Shown here piece after piece: positions 6,440 through 15,262 of a DNA stretch of 26,077 bases (the stretch's first letter is position 1; each line of letters opens with the position of its first letter). The notes beneath the pieces are model-generated. The model had not been told where the DNA came from. It made no database searches and saw only the letters and a program-made list of their open reading frames with translations. Source of the stretch: a virus; IMG/VR virus record IMGVR_UViG_3300002231_001505, positions 7,001 through 33,077 of that record; one strand, written 5' to 3'. A program made the position numbers and the translations under genes.

Positions 6440-9400
6440 TATAGTTCATCCGTTCTGTTCAATTGCAGCAGTGTCAATACTGTATTCCAACCGAATTTGA
6501 TTATGGTATGAGAAGATTGCACGCACATGTATGTCCTGTTTTGCGCCAATTGGTCATCATGCAACTGCCAATTCAACCCACGCACACTTCCAGCCCGAAT
6601 AGTATCGCCTTGCTGCGCTAGTTCCACCATGACATCATACGGTCTACGTAATTGGTAATATCGCTTGGTCGCTCCTGCCGTGGCTGCCGTGGAGTCTGCA
6701 TAGACGTATGGACCGATTCTCATGTTGCGTCCTGTCGTGTAGGACGATGGAAAAGACGCTGTGTCCTCTGTTTCACTGTCAACGAGTCGCCATTTCATTT
6801 CCACTTGCCCCACGTTGCGGGCGGGCGTTTTATTGTACTCTACGTGGGCTGCTTCTGTACGCGTGAATTCACTAGATTCGGATGGTGTGCCACTAACTCC
6901 CCAAAATGGGTCGCTCTGCAATGTCAACTTGCTGTCACGTCCAACCGTAATACGGCTATTTGTGAATTCCGCCAAGTCAACCAAGACAGACCACAATAAA
7001 TCTGTTTGCGTTGTGTATTCGGTCACTGTCTGCGTATCACCATTATCAGTGATAGCACCGGCTGGAATTCCGATTCCTTGCAGCAGCGTGCTCATCGCCG
7101 TTGCCACTGTTCCGCTGGCAAGATAGTTGTCACTATTCATTACGTCACCATCAACCAGCACCCGCAATTCATTCACTTTTACACGACTAGGCTGTTCGCT
7201 CATCTTTGTTATTTCAATCAAGAGATAACGAATACGCGGAGCAGTAGCCGACAGGTCAAGCGAATAACTTGTGCTGGCATTCGCTGTAACTGTGGCGTAG
7301 GTCGTGTAGTCATTCGTGTAGCTTTCCTCGTCTGGAGTTCTTGCGATCACTAATTCTGAACCGTAGATGACGAAATCTTCTGGGACGCTAAAACCGGAAG
7401 GTCTCTCTATCTCGATGGTGTCAATTGGGTAGGCTTCGGTCGCTACACCACTATTTACGAAATAGACGGTATCCCCAGACAAATGCACCACAGCCGTTGT
7501 GCTATTCGCTCCTCTTGCACCACCGCTGATGGTCCCTGTGCTTCTGTCGATGGATGTATATGTGATTTGCTCTATACCCACCTGGATTGTTCCGCTGGCT
7601 GGCAATCCATCAACGTTGGGTTCATCTTGCTTGGCAATAACAATGGTTGTGACCGCGTTGTCGATGTCAGCGGACAAGGAGAGACCCATTGTAGGCAAAT
7701 CGAAGTATATCCATTCTTTTGTCGCAAGCACTTCAGGCGGTCCAGCGTCATAAGCCACCATCTTGTACCCTGGCGTGGCTACGCTGCTTACATCCCAATT
7801 GCTTGTATCGTCAGCGATAGCCGCTGGCGTGGTTGTGCGGCGCATGGTCTGTCCCGCTGTTGGCGCTGTCAACAGCGCGCCTGACCAAAGATGATTTGCT
7901 CCTCCGCCCAATCCTTGCGTCAAATCTTGCGCCCAGATACTATAGGTTGTGCCCCAAGCCACGATTTGCTGTACATCTGTGTTCAACTGCAACCAGCGCA
8001 GTATTCCGTTGTTCTCATCGATGTAGTCAAACAGTGTGTCGGCTGTGTTCGTCGTATCGAAAGCACTCCCTCCTGCCTGATCCACTGTCACAATTGGTGT
8101 GCCACCACCTGTCAAACTGCTATTGACGACCAACGTGGCGATAGCAGAAGTAGAACCCTGATCACGGACAAAGGTGATGGAAAATGGACCGCCATCATTC
8201 CCTGTGACAAAAACGCTCTCTGCGCTCAGTTGTGTCAATGCGTCGAAGGCGTCTGTCACCTCTTGGGCAGTAGCATTCCAGTTGAGGGAGCCTGTTGTTT
8301 CCGAACTCCAACCGCTCCCAGAACGGTTCCATGTCAATGTGAACGTCCCACCGGTCGCCCCGTTCAAATCGACAGTCTGCTTATTGTTGTTGTAATTCCA
8401 TAACTGATAATCGGCCAGGTCCAGAGTAGCCGTTGCCTTATTTTCTGGGTTCTCGCTCTCGAATAGCGCTTTATTTTCAGCAAGAATAATGGTGTCACCG
8501 GCGGAATAGTTGAGCTCGTAGGAGTCCTTGAATACCACAAAATAATCAACAGCAACACCTAGATTGCGTTCTCCTACAATATCAACTGTCACAGATATTT
8601 CAATCCAGCGATAACCGTCACTTTGCCCTGGATAATTCGCCACATGCACCTGTGTAATTGAACTGCCGGGATCGTCATCGCTGCCCACAAAACCACCACT
8701 AATCCACGGTGACGACGTGTCATTATCCACAAGAGCCTGTTCGCTAATATCTGGATTGCTGCCCGTAAATTCTCCGGTATTGGCTTCTTTGTAAGCGGGC
8801 GACAACGTGCTACTGACGGTGATATTCGCATTGTCAGCTATATCCGGTGGGCCTACACGAAGTCCGGTCGCCTCTTTTTCCATCAAAATGCCATTCAATC
8901 CAGTCACCTGCAATGACCAGGGACGATTCTTGGATGCGTCATCTTTGTTTGAATGACCTTTTACCCATCCGATAAGCCAATTGGTCCAACTGCCCCAAGA
9001 ACCACCGCTCAACTCTCTTTTCTGCACAAGACAAAGATGATTGGCCCGTAGCGCCGGTATGGGTGCAACGATTCCCTCAAGCGTCAACTCCCAAAACACA
9101 GAACTAAATGTATTGTCCATCATTTCGCGCAGAACCGGCTCAGCCGTCGCCGTGTCTAGTTCCCACCAAAAACGGGCTACAGCACCCGACGTATGCACGC
9201 CCGTATATTCTGCATCAACCGTATCTCTGGTCAATCCGGTCAGTTGATTGCCGCTTTTCCCTGTGTAAGTCGCATATCCCCAGGACTCTCCCGTTGCATT
9301 TGGGCCAATCCATAGGCCGCCCTCAGATGGGAAAGAAGATGCGTCAGTCAAATCAACTGTCGTGGCTACGGCAGTAGTATTCGTGCTTGTCGTCGTGTCT

Positions 9401-9768
9401 GCGATGGGTGTGTAGGCTGAGAGTGTAAGTGCCGACCAGTCGAAAAAGTCGCTATCTGTATTTTCACGGAAGAGGGGGCCGACGAAGGCGCGCCATTGCA
9501 CATAGCCAACCGTATTGTCCATTGCGTCCAGAATGGACTGTGGGCTGAATTGCGGTTGAGCCGTTCTACGCGTGCCTGACACATTACCCGTTCTCGCATT
9601 CGATGAAGATGTGTTCGCCGCTCTACTGGCAGGAGCAACTTTCCCGCCGCCAGCTGGAAGAGTGATAGGCCCTCTGACGACGTAAACAAAACCCGCTGTG
9701 ACAATACTATCAGCACTGGGTAGTGTTGCTGCATAAGCTGCGCCCGTCGTGACAATACTATTTGCCAT
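6439..9768 (-). CDS. Large tail tip / central tail protein, 1109 aa
   Basis: This is the largest gene in the window and lies where siphovirus tail tip or tail-associated lysin genes usually sit. Two copies of a small beta module common in tail proteins can be seen: residues about 129-200 (SFPSEGGLWIG, then GYATYTG) and about 690-760 (LPASGTIQVGIEQITYTSI). Residues about 469-560 form an Ig-like unit beginning GGTFTLTWNRSG that is also found in the tail tube protein of this phage. The C-terminal 250 residues (TDLLWSVLVDLAEFTNSRI and onward) resemble the hub or late-control-D type domain that closes the tail tip. The gene overlaps both neighbours by TAATG. No peptidase motif was recognised, so the role is taken to be structural and adhesive. 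Confidence 0.7.
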   Translation of the reverse strand: MANSIVTTGAAYAATLPSADSIVTAGFVYVVRGPITLPAGGGKVAPASRAANTSSSNARTGNVSGTRRTAQPQFSPQSILDAMDNTVGYVQWRAFVGPLFRENTDSDFFDWSALTLSAYTPIADTTTSTNTTAVATTVDLTDASSFPSEGGLWIGPNATGESWGYATYTGKSGNQLTGLTRDTVDAEYTGVHTSGAVARFWWELDTATAEPVLREMMDNTFSSVFWELTLEGIVAPIPALRANHLCLVQKRELSGGSWGSWTNWLIGWVKGHSNKDDASKNRPWSLQVTGLNGILMEKEATGLRVGPPDIADNANITVSSTLSPAYKEANTGEFTGSNPDISEQALVDNDTSSPWISGGFVGSDDDPGSSITQVHVANYPGQSDGYRWIEISVTVDIVGERNLGVAVDYFVVFKDSYELNYSAGDTIILAENKALFESENPENKATATLDLADYQLWNYNNNKQTVDLNGATGGTFTLTWNRSGSGWSSETTGSLNWNATAQEVTDAFDALTQLSAESVFVTGNDGGPFSITFVRDQGSTSAIATLVVNSSLTGGGTPIVTVDQAGGSAFDTTNTADTLFDYIDENNGILRWLQLNTDVQQIVAWGTTYSIWAQDLTQGLGGGANHLWSGALLTAPTAGQTMRRTTTPAAIADDTSNWDVSSVATPGYKMVAYDAGPPEVLATKEWIYFDLPTMGLSLSADIDNAVTTIVIAKQDEPNVDGLPASGTIQVGIEQITYTSIDRSTGTISGGARGANSTTAVVHLSGDTVYFVNSGVATEAYPIDTIEIERPSGFSVPEDFVIYGSELVIARTPDEESYTNDYTTYATVTANASTSYSLDLSATAPRIRYLLIEITKMSEQPSRVKVNELRVLVDGDVMNSDNYLASGTVATAMSTLLQGIGIPAGAITDNGDTQTVTEYTTQTDLLWSVLVDLAEFTNSRITVGRDSKLTLQSDPFWGVSGTPSESSEFTRTEAAHVEYNKTPARNVGQVEMKWRLVDSETEDTASFPSSYTTGRNMRIGPYVYADSTAATAGATKRYYQLRRPYDVMVELAQQGDTIRAGSVRGLNWQLHDDQLAQNRTYMCVQSSHTIIKFGWNTVLTLLQLNRTDEL

Positions 9769-10859
9769 TAAGTCACTCTCTTCCAGCCCATTTCCATTCC
9801 ATCAATTTCACTGGTTGTCCAACGGGCTGAAGTCGCGGGATTCGTTGTCAGCACATCTAAATGCCAAGCATAGGATGTGCTCGGCGCAAAAGCGGTGGAA
9901 TCATAATCAGTTGAAGAGAGACGCACTCCCTGAGACATCTGATCGCCTCCCGCCCCACTATTCTTAGCGTAGGTGCAAAGCATCACGCCCTCGACTTGTC
10001 CGCTGACAGTCGTATCGGACAACGCTACTGACGTTCGCTGATCGGTTGTACCACTCAGTATAGTCGTAGTGTCATCGTCAGGCAGAGAGCCGTAGGATGC
10101 CACATCGTCCAATTCTGTGTAATCTACAGCCCCTCCAGTGCTTGTCCAGGCTGAATAGTTGCCATCGGCACTGGGCGTCAACATCTCCACCCCTATAGCA
10201 CCCAGCCAACCATTCGCTACGCTGCCACTGGTGTCATTGACCACAAAATCATCGAAGTAAAAAGTGGCTCCACCGCGTCCCCCTTCTGTAGATATACCAA
10301 GAAGGATGGTATTGATATTTGAGCCAGAATTATTGGTATCGAGGCTGGAAGTCGAGATTTCTGATACGTCATTGAGCTTTACATCGGCAACGCCCACAGT
10401 ATCACTGATAACAACATGAAGGCCAATGTGATACCAAGTGTCGGCTGTCAATGGCGTAGAGCCAGACGCCAGCAATGTATCTCTCGCGCTTTGACGGAAA
10501 ACCTCCAGCACCTTGCTCGTGGCATTGAGTGCCAAAGTAACCTGGGTGGCGCTAGTAGACGAAAGCGTCGAGAGCAATGCGATGGAGGTTGCCCCACCGC
10601 CAAACGGCGACATCGATCCGCTGTAACGGAAACCGAAAGCGAAGTAGAGTTCCGTATAGTTTGTCCCTAATGAAAGCGAGAGGTTCGCGTGAAACGAACC
10701 ACCGGTATAAAGATATAATGCACCATTCCCAGTACGTTTCTGTGTGCTGACGTAAAAAAGGTCACCATTGCCCGCACCACTACTCGATTGGCTAGTCCAA
10801 AGACCTTTATCATAATCAGCAAAATCTATCTCGAAGCCATCCATAAAAAGTATCGCCAT
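9768..10859 (-). CDS. LamG / concanavalin A-like domain tail protein, 363 aa
   Basis: Residues about 1-210 form a jelly-roll lectin-like domain. The sequence MDGFEIDFADYDKGLW opens it, followed by alternating strands (ELYFAFGFRYSG, TWYHIGLHVVI, GVADVKLND) and the closing strand FYFDDFVVND, a hallmark of phage LamG or concanavalin-like domains. A second beta-rich domain of about 140 residues follows. A carbohydrate-binding or adhesion role at the tail tip is likely. It has a GAGGAAAA ribosome-binding site and overlaps the tail tip gene by TAATG. Confidence 0.75.
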   Translation of the reverse strand: MAILFMDGFEIDFADYDKGLWTSQSSSGAGNGDLFYVSTQKRTGNGALYLYTGGSFHANLSLSLGTNYTELYFAFGFRYSGSMSPFGGGATSIALLSTLSSTSATQVTLALNATSKVLEVFRQSARDTLLASGSTPLTADTWYHIGLHVVISDTVGVADVKLNDVSEISTSSLDTNNSGSNINTILLGISTEGGRGGATFYFDDFVVNDTSGSVANGWLGAIGVEMLTPSADGNYSAWTSTGGAVDYTELDDVASYGSLPDDDTTTILSGTTDQRTSVALSDTTVSGQVEGVMLCTYAKNSGAGGDQMSQGVRLSSTDYDSTAFAPSTSYAWHLDVLTTNPATSARWTTSEIDGMEMGWKRVT

Positions 10860-10880
10860 GATACGTAGTTTTCCTCGAAT

Positions 10881-11243
10881 TCACAAAATCGGCAGCAAAT
10901 GCTGAATCTCAATTGTCACTTTACGATATAGACCAGCGCTATAACTTTCATAAACCGGTCGATAGAGAACCCCGCTCGTGAATGTCTGATCTGCCATATT
11001 ATCGTCTTTGAGTTCCGCCGCTGTCAATGTAGCAGATAGCGACCCACTCAATATGGTTGTATACCACCAATCCATTTCGGTCTGCGTCATGTAACCGAAC
11101 ACCCACATTACAGATTGAGGACCAGCAGCCTGCGCTACGCCAGAACCATTTACGCCACCAACTCTCTGGCGTTGAAACCGATATTGCCCTCTGGTGCTCA
11201 TGCTTGTCGGAACACCCGTCCCGTTTATGCTTGGAACAGCCAT
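10881..11243 (-). CDS. Distal tail protein, 120 aa, unassigned
   Basis: This 120-residue protein lies directly after the tape measure gene and before the LamG gene. It opens MAVPSINGTGVPTSM and contains MTQTEMDWWYTTILSGSL, a pattern seen in small phage tail proteins that follow the tape measure. There is a GGGGGA ribosome-binding site upstream. Its position fits a distal tail or tail-tip adaptor component. No exact family is recognised. Confidence 0.6.
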   Translation of the reverse strand: MAVPSINGTGVPTSMSTRGQYRFQRQRVGGVNGSGVAQAAGPQSVMWVFGYMTQTEMDWWYTTILSGSLSATLTAAELKDDNMADQTFTSGVLYRPVYESYSAGLYRKVTIEIQHLLPIL

Positions 11244-11258
11244 TTGTGTTTCCCCCGG

Positions 11259-13946
11259 TTACTGATTGTTTGCCATATCAGCCAGTGCTTTCGCTATATC
11301 TGCCTTGATAGCTGATATAATGGCTGCGGCAAATCCACTCTCACCGATATTATCCTCGAAGCCTTGAAAGAAACCAAGAGCGGCAATCTTGCCCAGTCCT
11401 TTCAGCCCTTTCTGCCCATCGTCGCTGTTAAGCTCACCGGTCCATTTATCGATCATGGGTTTGGCGAAATCCATCTCTCCGATAGCACTGTTAAATGGAC
11501 CTGTTAACGATTGTTGTAGCTGTGTGCTAACTTCGCTGTCTGGCAAGCCTCCGGTGAGCATTCCGACAATAGGAGCCTGTTGCCCGGTGAGCATGGCCGC
11601 ATCCGATGCGCTGACGCCAAGCTGACTCATAATATACTGACGTTCATTTGCCCGCCCCTGTTGCCCCGCTTTCATGTCATTATAGCGTCCACGAATAGAA
11701 TCCATGTTCAACAGAGAAAGGTTGGCTTTGTCAGAAAACAGACTTCCACTTTGCCATTTTTCCTCAAGACGACTTATCAAGATTTTCCCAGGCAAATCAC
11801 TTGGCAATCCAGTCAATTTTGCCACTTGTTCTTTGCTGACATCTGGACGGTTCACACCATTAAGAAGTTCATCTCGCGCCCGACGTACAAATTCGTCAGG
11901 CTGTTCACGATAAACGCCATATTTTGCTTGATCTAATCCGCTCTGAGTGACAGGTGTCAAGCTGGTGACGCCAGGAATGCCCATGATTTTATCAGCAGCG
12001 CTTTTGAATAGGCTTTCCACCTCTTTGGCTGACTTCTGCCATGCGCGGGCATTTTCTTCAGCAAGCCGCGTCTGCAAACCGCCGATTTTCTCTTGTATTT
12101 TCAGGTCTTCAAGAGAGCCTTCAACAAGAGTGTCCCTGAAACCCTCCAGCAGTGCAATCTGTCCTGCCGTATCAGCGCCAGACATTGCCACACCAAGCTG
12201 CGCCTGATGATAATCACCGACCTTTCCGCGAATGGCATCACGCAATTGCTGATTTTCTTCGGCGATTGTATTGCCCAATGCAATAATCTTCTCCATCATG
12301 TCGAGCCATGCCTTTGAACCTATAACCAGACCATCCAAATTTAGCTTCAATAGGTCCATCTGTTCTCGACTATTGCCAACCGACATGCGGAACTTCTGCT
12401 CTTCTTCAGAAAGTTGACTGAGGGGAATTGTACCAGCAACAACGCCTCTCGCTCTGGCGGAAATCGCGTTATCGCGAGCTCGGCTTGGGATAGACTCTTC
12501 TACTGCCATCCCTGCCCGTCTCGCAGCACTCTCCATTTTGTGATAAGCGTCAACCACAAGCATAACATTTGCTGCGTATTCGGCTGGTTTCATTTTTCCT
12601 GTGGCAAGAGCATTGTTCAAAACACCCAACGAATCTCTCACCATATCTAGCGATGCGCTTGTCTTTGTCTGACTTTCCTCCCAAAGCGACTGTGCTTCCT
12701 TGATAGCGCTGATAGCTTCCATTGTTGTTGCAAAGCTCTCAACCCCGCCTGCTATTACTTCCACCGTTACCGTGATTGGCTCTGCGCTGGCTTGTCGCAA
12801 CTTGTCCATCGCCGTTGTCATTTTGGCGAATGCTTGTTCCATCCTGTCGGCAGTGCTATCTACTGGCTCTCCAAGCCGCTCTAATTCCTCATTGAGAATC
12901 TGCACCATGCCGCGCCAGCGGTCAGCAGCCCCTTCCGCTCCACGCAAACCCTCATTGGGAATGCCTAGTGTCTGGGCGATCAGCTCATTACTGATGCCAA
13001 ACTGATCGACAAGTTCCTTATTGCCTTCACGGGCGAATTTGATAAGGCGGCTGAACACTTGTTCTGTTGTGAGCAATTCACCGTTTTCATCGGTGTAAAT
13101 CTGCGCCAATCGACGTGAGGCGCGGGCAAGTGTGGCCGTATCGCCTGAAATATCCTCAATGTCGCCAGCAAAGCGCTGCGCCAGCACGTTGGCGCTTAGT
13201 TGCATGGCCTGCATATCAGAGATAGACGAATTGGATGCGCTCTTGACGGCAGCGGCCATCTTCTCGGAATCTTCACCTATACGGTCGCCAAGATTCTGGA
13301 ATGTCTCCAGCGTGCGAAGCTGTTGCGCGCCCGTTTGCCCAAAAGTGACTGTGCTTTGCGTAATGGCTTGGACAGAACGCAAAGCGCCGTAGGCAAGGAA
13401 TGCCGTCTTGAGAACATGGTCCAACCCAGACCAGGACGATTGAAGATTCTTTATTTGCTTGCCTTGTCCATCAAGTAGACCAGCGTCGAAATCAGCGTTC
13501 ATTTGTAACGCTTCGCTCTGCATCAGGCCAGTTCTGCGCACTTCGGCCTGATACATATCTTCGGCGCGCATTCGCATTAGATAGCTCTTGCGCACTTCGC
13601 CCTGATATTGCTTTTCGGCCCGCATCTGTGTTAGACCGACCTTGCGTATCTCATTCTCCGCTTGCTGGGCTAACTTAGCTTGCTCTTTCTTGAACTTTTC
13701 AATTTGTGCAAGTCCGCCACCCATTCCGGTTGTGCCACCACTACCGACACCCCCGCGGCTGCTTCCTATTCCACTTCGTCCGCTGCCTCCGCCAACGGAA
13801 ACCATGCTGGCCTTCTGCGCGAGTGTTGAAATTCGGCTCTCTATTTGCTGAATAGAATCGGCAAATAGTGCTTCCATATCCCTGGCGGCGGCTTTCACAG
13901 AACTTGTGTCAACATTGACTCTATATGTGAAGTTTCTGTCACCCAT
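11259..13946 (-). CDS. Tape measure protein, 895 aa
   Basis: This long protein starts MGDRNFTYRVNVDTSSVKAA and has a coiled-coil region (about residues 80-160) with repeated EVRKSYLMRMRAED-like heptads, then a long helical body (LVDQFGISNELIAQTLGIP). Phage tape measure proteins set tail length and thread through the tube. At roughly 1.5 angstrom per residue, 895 residues suggests a tail near 130 nm. The gene follows the chaperone and morphogenesis genes and overlaps the previous stop by 8 bases, the usual place for this gene. No lysozyme or peptidase domain was seen in it. Confidence 0.9.
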   Translation of the reverse strand: MGDRNFTYRVNVDTSSVKAAARDMEALFADSIQQIESRISTLAQKASMVSVGGGSGRSGIGSSRGGVGSGGTTGMGGGLAQIEKFKKEQAKLAQQAENEIRKVGLTQMRAEKQYQGEVRKSYLMRMRAEDMYQAEVRRTGLMQSEALQMNADFDAGLLDGQGKQIKNLQSSWSGLDHVLKTAFLAYGALRSVQAITQSTVTFGQTGAQQLRTLETFQNLGDRIGEDSEKMAAAVKSASNSSISDMQAMQLSANVLAQRFAGDIEDISGDTATLARASRRLAQIYTDENGELLTTEQVFSRLIKFAREGNKELVDQFGISNELIAQTLGIPNEGLRGAEGAADRWRGMVQILNEELERLGEPVDSTADRMEQAFAKMTTAMDKLRQASAEPITVTVEVIAGGVESFATTMEAISAIKEAQSLWEESQTKTSASLDMVRDSLGVLNNALATGKMKPAEYAANVMLVVDAYHKMESAARRAGMAVEESIPSRARDNAISARARGVVAGTIPLSQLSEEEQKFRMSVGNSREQMDLLKLNLDGLVIGSKAWLDMMEKIIALGNTIAEENQQLRDAIRGKVGDYHQAQLGVAMSGADTAGQIALLEGFRDTLVEGSLEDLKIQEKIGGLQTRLAEENARAWQKSAKEVESLFKSAADKIMGIPGVTSLTPVTQSGLDQAKYGVYREQPDEFVRRARDELLNGVNRPDVSKEQVAKLTGLPSDLPGKILISRLEEKWQSGSLFSDKANLSLLNMDSIRGRYNDMKAGQQGRANERQYIMSQLGVSASDAAMLTGQQAPIVGMLTGGLPDSEVSTQLQQSLTGPFNSAIGEMDFAKPMIDKWTGELNSDDGQKGLKGLGKIAALGFFQGFEDNIGESGFAAAIISAIKADIAKALADMANNQ

Positions 13947-14451
13947 GAGTCAACTCCATGTCCCTGGCGGCCTGCTCAAACAAATTGTCGAGCACATCTC
14001 CGATTCTACTTTCTTCGCCTTGTGACATGAGCGTCACAGGACGCGGGTCCATATCCAGCGGCCCTTCACGTCCGCCCTCAAGCTCATCCACACGCCAATC
14101 GGTGCTGCCAAGTTCCAATGTCCAACCGCTTGGCTGTGTCATCAATTCCTGGAAACTGTCGAGGGATGGAAAGATAGTGAAACTTCTACGGTAACTGCCA
14201 GTTCGTTGCAAGATAGGATGCGCCCGGCTGAACCCTAAGAACTCTCGCTCTTCTTTCGTCCAATCAGCAAGATTTGTCCACGGGCCACTGGCGGGACTGC
14301 CCTCTGCATCAAAGTGCTCACCGAACATCCGACGAACGATGTCGCCAACTCCTTGTTGCATTTCAATTGTCGGATAGCTCAATCCTTCAAAAAAAGCCGC
14401 CAATTCTTGAACGTCTTGGCGGCTTTCCTCTGTGGCTGTTAGTGTTATCAC
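13939..14451 (-). CDS. Virion morphogenesis / tail completion protein, Mu gpG-like
   Basis: This 170-residue protein starts at a GTG that overlaps the T chaperone stop (GTGA). The core FDAEGSPASGPWTNLADWT, followed by PILQRTGSYRRSFT, matches the phage virion morphogenesis (gpG-like) pattern: W-x-x-L, then PIL-x-x-TG. The family acts in tail completion and head-tail joining. It sits between the tail chaperones and the tape measure gene, a little later than in Mu, but such shuffles are common. Confidence 0.7.
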   Translation of the reverse strand: MITLTATEESRQDVQELAAFFEGLSYPTIEMQQGVGDIVRRMFGEHFDAEGSPASGPWTNLADWTKEEREFLGFSRAHPILQRTGSYRRSFTIFPSLDSFQELMTQPSGWTLELGSTDWRVDELEGGREGPLDMDPRPVTLMSQGEESRIGDVLDNLFEQAARDMELTHG

Positions 14452-14747
14452 TTCGTCTTTCCTCTTAGGAAATCACGCTGTTTTTCCAGTTTCTTGCGCC
14501 TAGCGCTCAATACACCGAAATCGTGAAAGAGAGCCGCGCTTCCTGGCTCGTGAGCCAGTCGCAATAGATTGGCAAGTGGCTCTCCTCCCATCCCCGCCAT
14601 ATTACTCCACAAAACGAACAGGTGCGCGTTCAGTTCGTCATGCAATATCCAACGAAATCGTTCTTTCTCTATGCGATCTGGCGACATGTAGAACGGTTCG
14701 TCATCGTCATCGTCATTGTCGATCAGCGTGGAAAGAATATCGTCCAC
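14448..14747 (-). CDS. Tail assembly chaperone T-part, made by -1 frameshift from the G gene
   Basis: This frame (GTG at 14747, 99 codons if started there) is acidic with DNDDDDDEPFYMSPDRIEKERF and then a helical body with LANLLRLAHEP. The same frame stays open upstream past the G stop to the slippery T TTT TTT at 14810-14804. A ribosome slipping back one base there would join it to the G protein as WTGDDEQERYRLIDEQKERV, giving a fused G-T product of about 268 residues. Siphovirus tail chaperones are classically made this way, with T acting as the tube-recruiting arm and G coating the tape measure. The GTG may therefore not be a real start. Confidence 0.75.
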   Translation of the reverse strand: MDDILSTLIDNDDDDDEPFYMSPDRIEKERFRWILHDELNAHLFVLWSNMAGMGGEPLANLLRLAHEPGSAALFHDFGVLSARRKKLEKQRDFLRGKTK

Positions 14748-14767
14748 TCTTTCCTTCTGCTCGTCGA

Positions 14768-15253
14768 TCAGTCGATAACGTTCCTGCTCGTCGTCGCCTG
14801 TCCAAAAAAATCAGGAACCGTTGGAAGAACGCCAGCATTGAGTTCGCGCGTGGCTGACAACCATTCATCCATGAAATCGGATGGCATTGTGTGCGCCATC
14901 CCGTCCAGTGTCAACCATTCCCCTGGAAGTTGTTTCCGTTCAAACTCTGCGTCCTCTTTCCCATTCTTCCACTCGCATAGATAGTCTGTGCCATTTGTGG
15001 TTTTTTCTCTATCAATGGCGCACAACATTTCCGCTCGGTAATAGCATAGGTTACGCATAGCAATGAATTCGGGATCGTCAGTTTCGTCATCGAGTTGCAA
15101 TCCCGTATTCGTTGTGTACCATTCTTCAACCTCACGGGCCAAAGCGAAGTAATGCGCCCGGTCAATATAAGACGCGGCGCGAACTGTCACTCGATAAGTC
15201 TCCGCCTTTTCCGGTGTGCTGGAAGGCAATGTGTACAAAACTTGTATTTTCAT
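14768..15253 (-). CDS. Tail assembly chaperone G
   Basis: This 161-residue acidic protein opens MKIQVLYTLPSS and contains SYIDRAHYFALAREVEEWY and a Cys-bearing helix CYYRAEMLCAIDREK, then EWLTLDGMAHTMPSDFMDEW. It lies between the tail tube and tape measure genes, the standard place for chaperone G. Near its 3' end the codons for Asp-Phe-Phe contain T TTT TTT in the zero frame (14810-14804). This matches the rule for a -1 slippery heptamer. Most ribosomes would finish at the TGA at 14768-14770 to give G alone. Confidence 0.75.
   Translation of the reverse strand: MKIQVLYTLPSSTPEKAETYRVTVRAASYIDRAHYFALAREVEEWYTTNTGLQLDDETDDPEFIAMRNLCYYRAEMLCAIDREKTTNGTDYLCEWKNGKEDAEFERKQLPGEWLTLDGMAHTMPSDFMDEWLSATRELNAGVLPTVPDFFGQATTSRNVID
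14804..14810 (-). other. Programmed -1 ribosomal frameshift site (T TTT TTT)
   Basis: On the minus strand seven T residues lie in the phase T TTT TTT relative to the G frame and are followed by GGA. The -1 frame is open from here to the end of the T gene at 14448. This is the arrangement of the lambda G/GT tail chaperone frameshift. The phase was checked by counting from the G start at 15253 and from the T frame. Confidence 0.75.
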
Positions 15254-15262
15254 AATCTCAAT

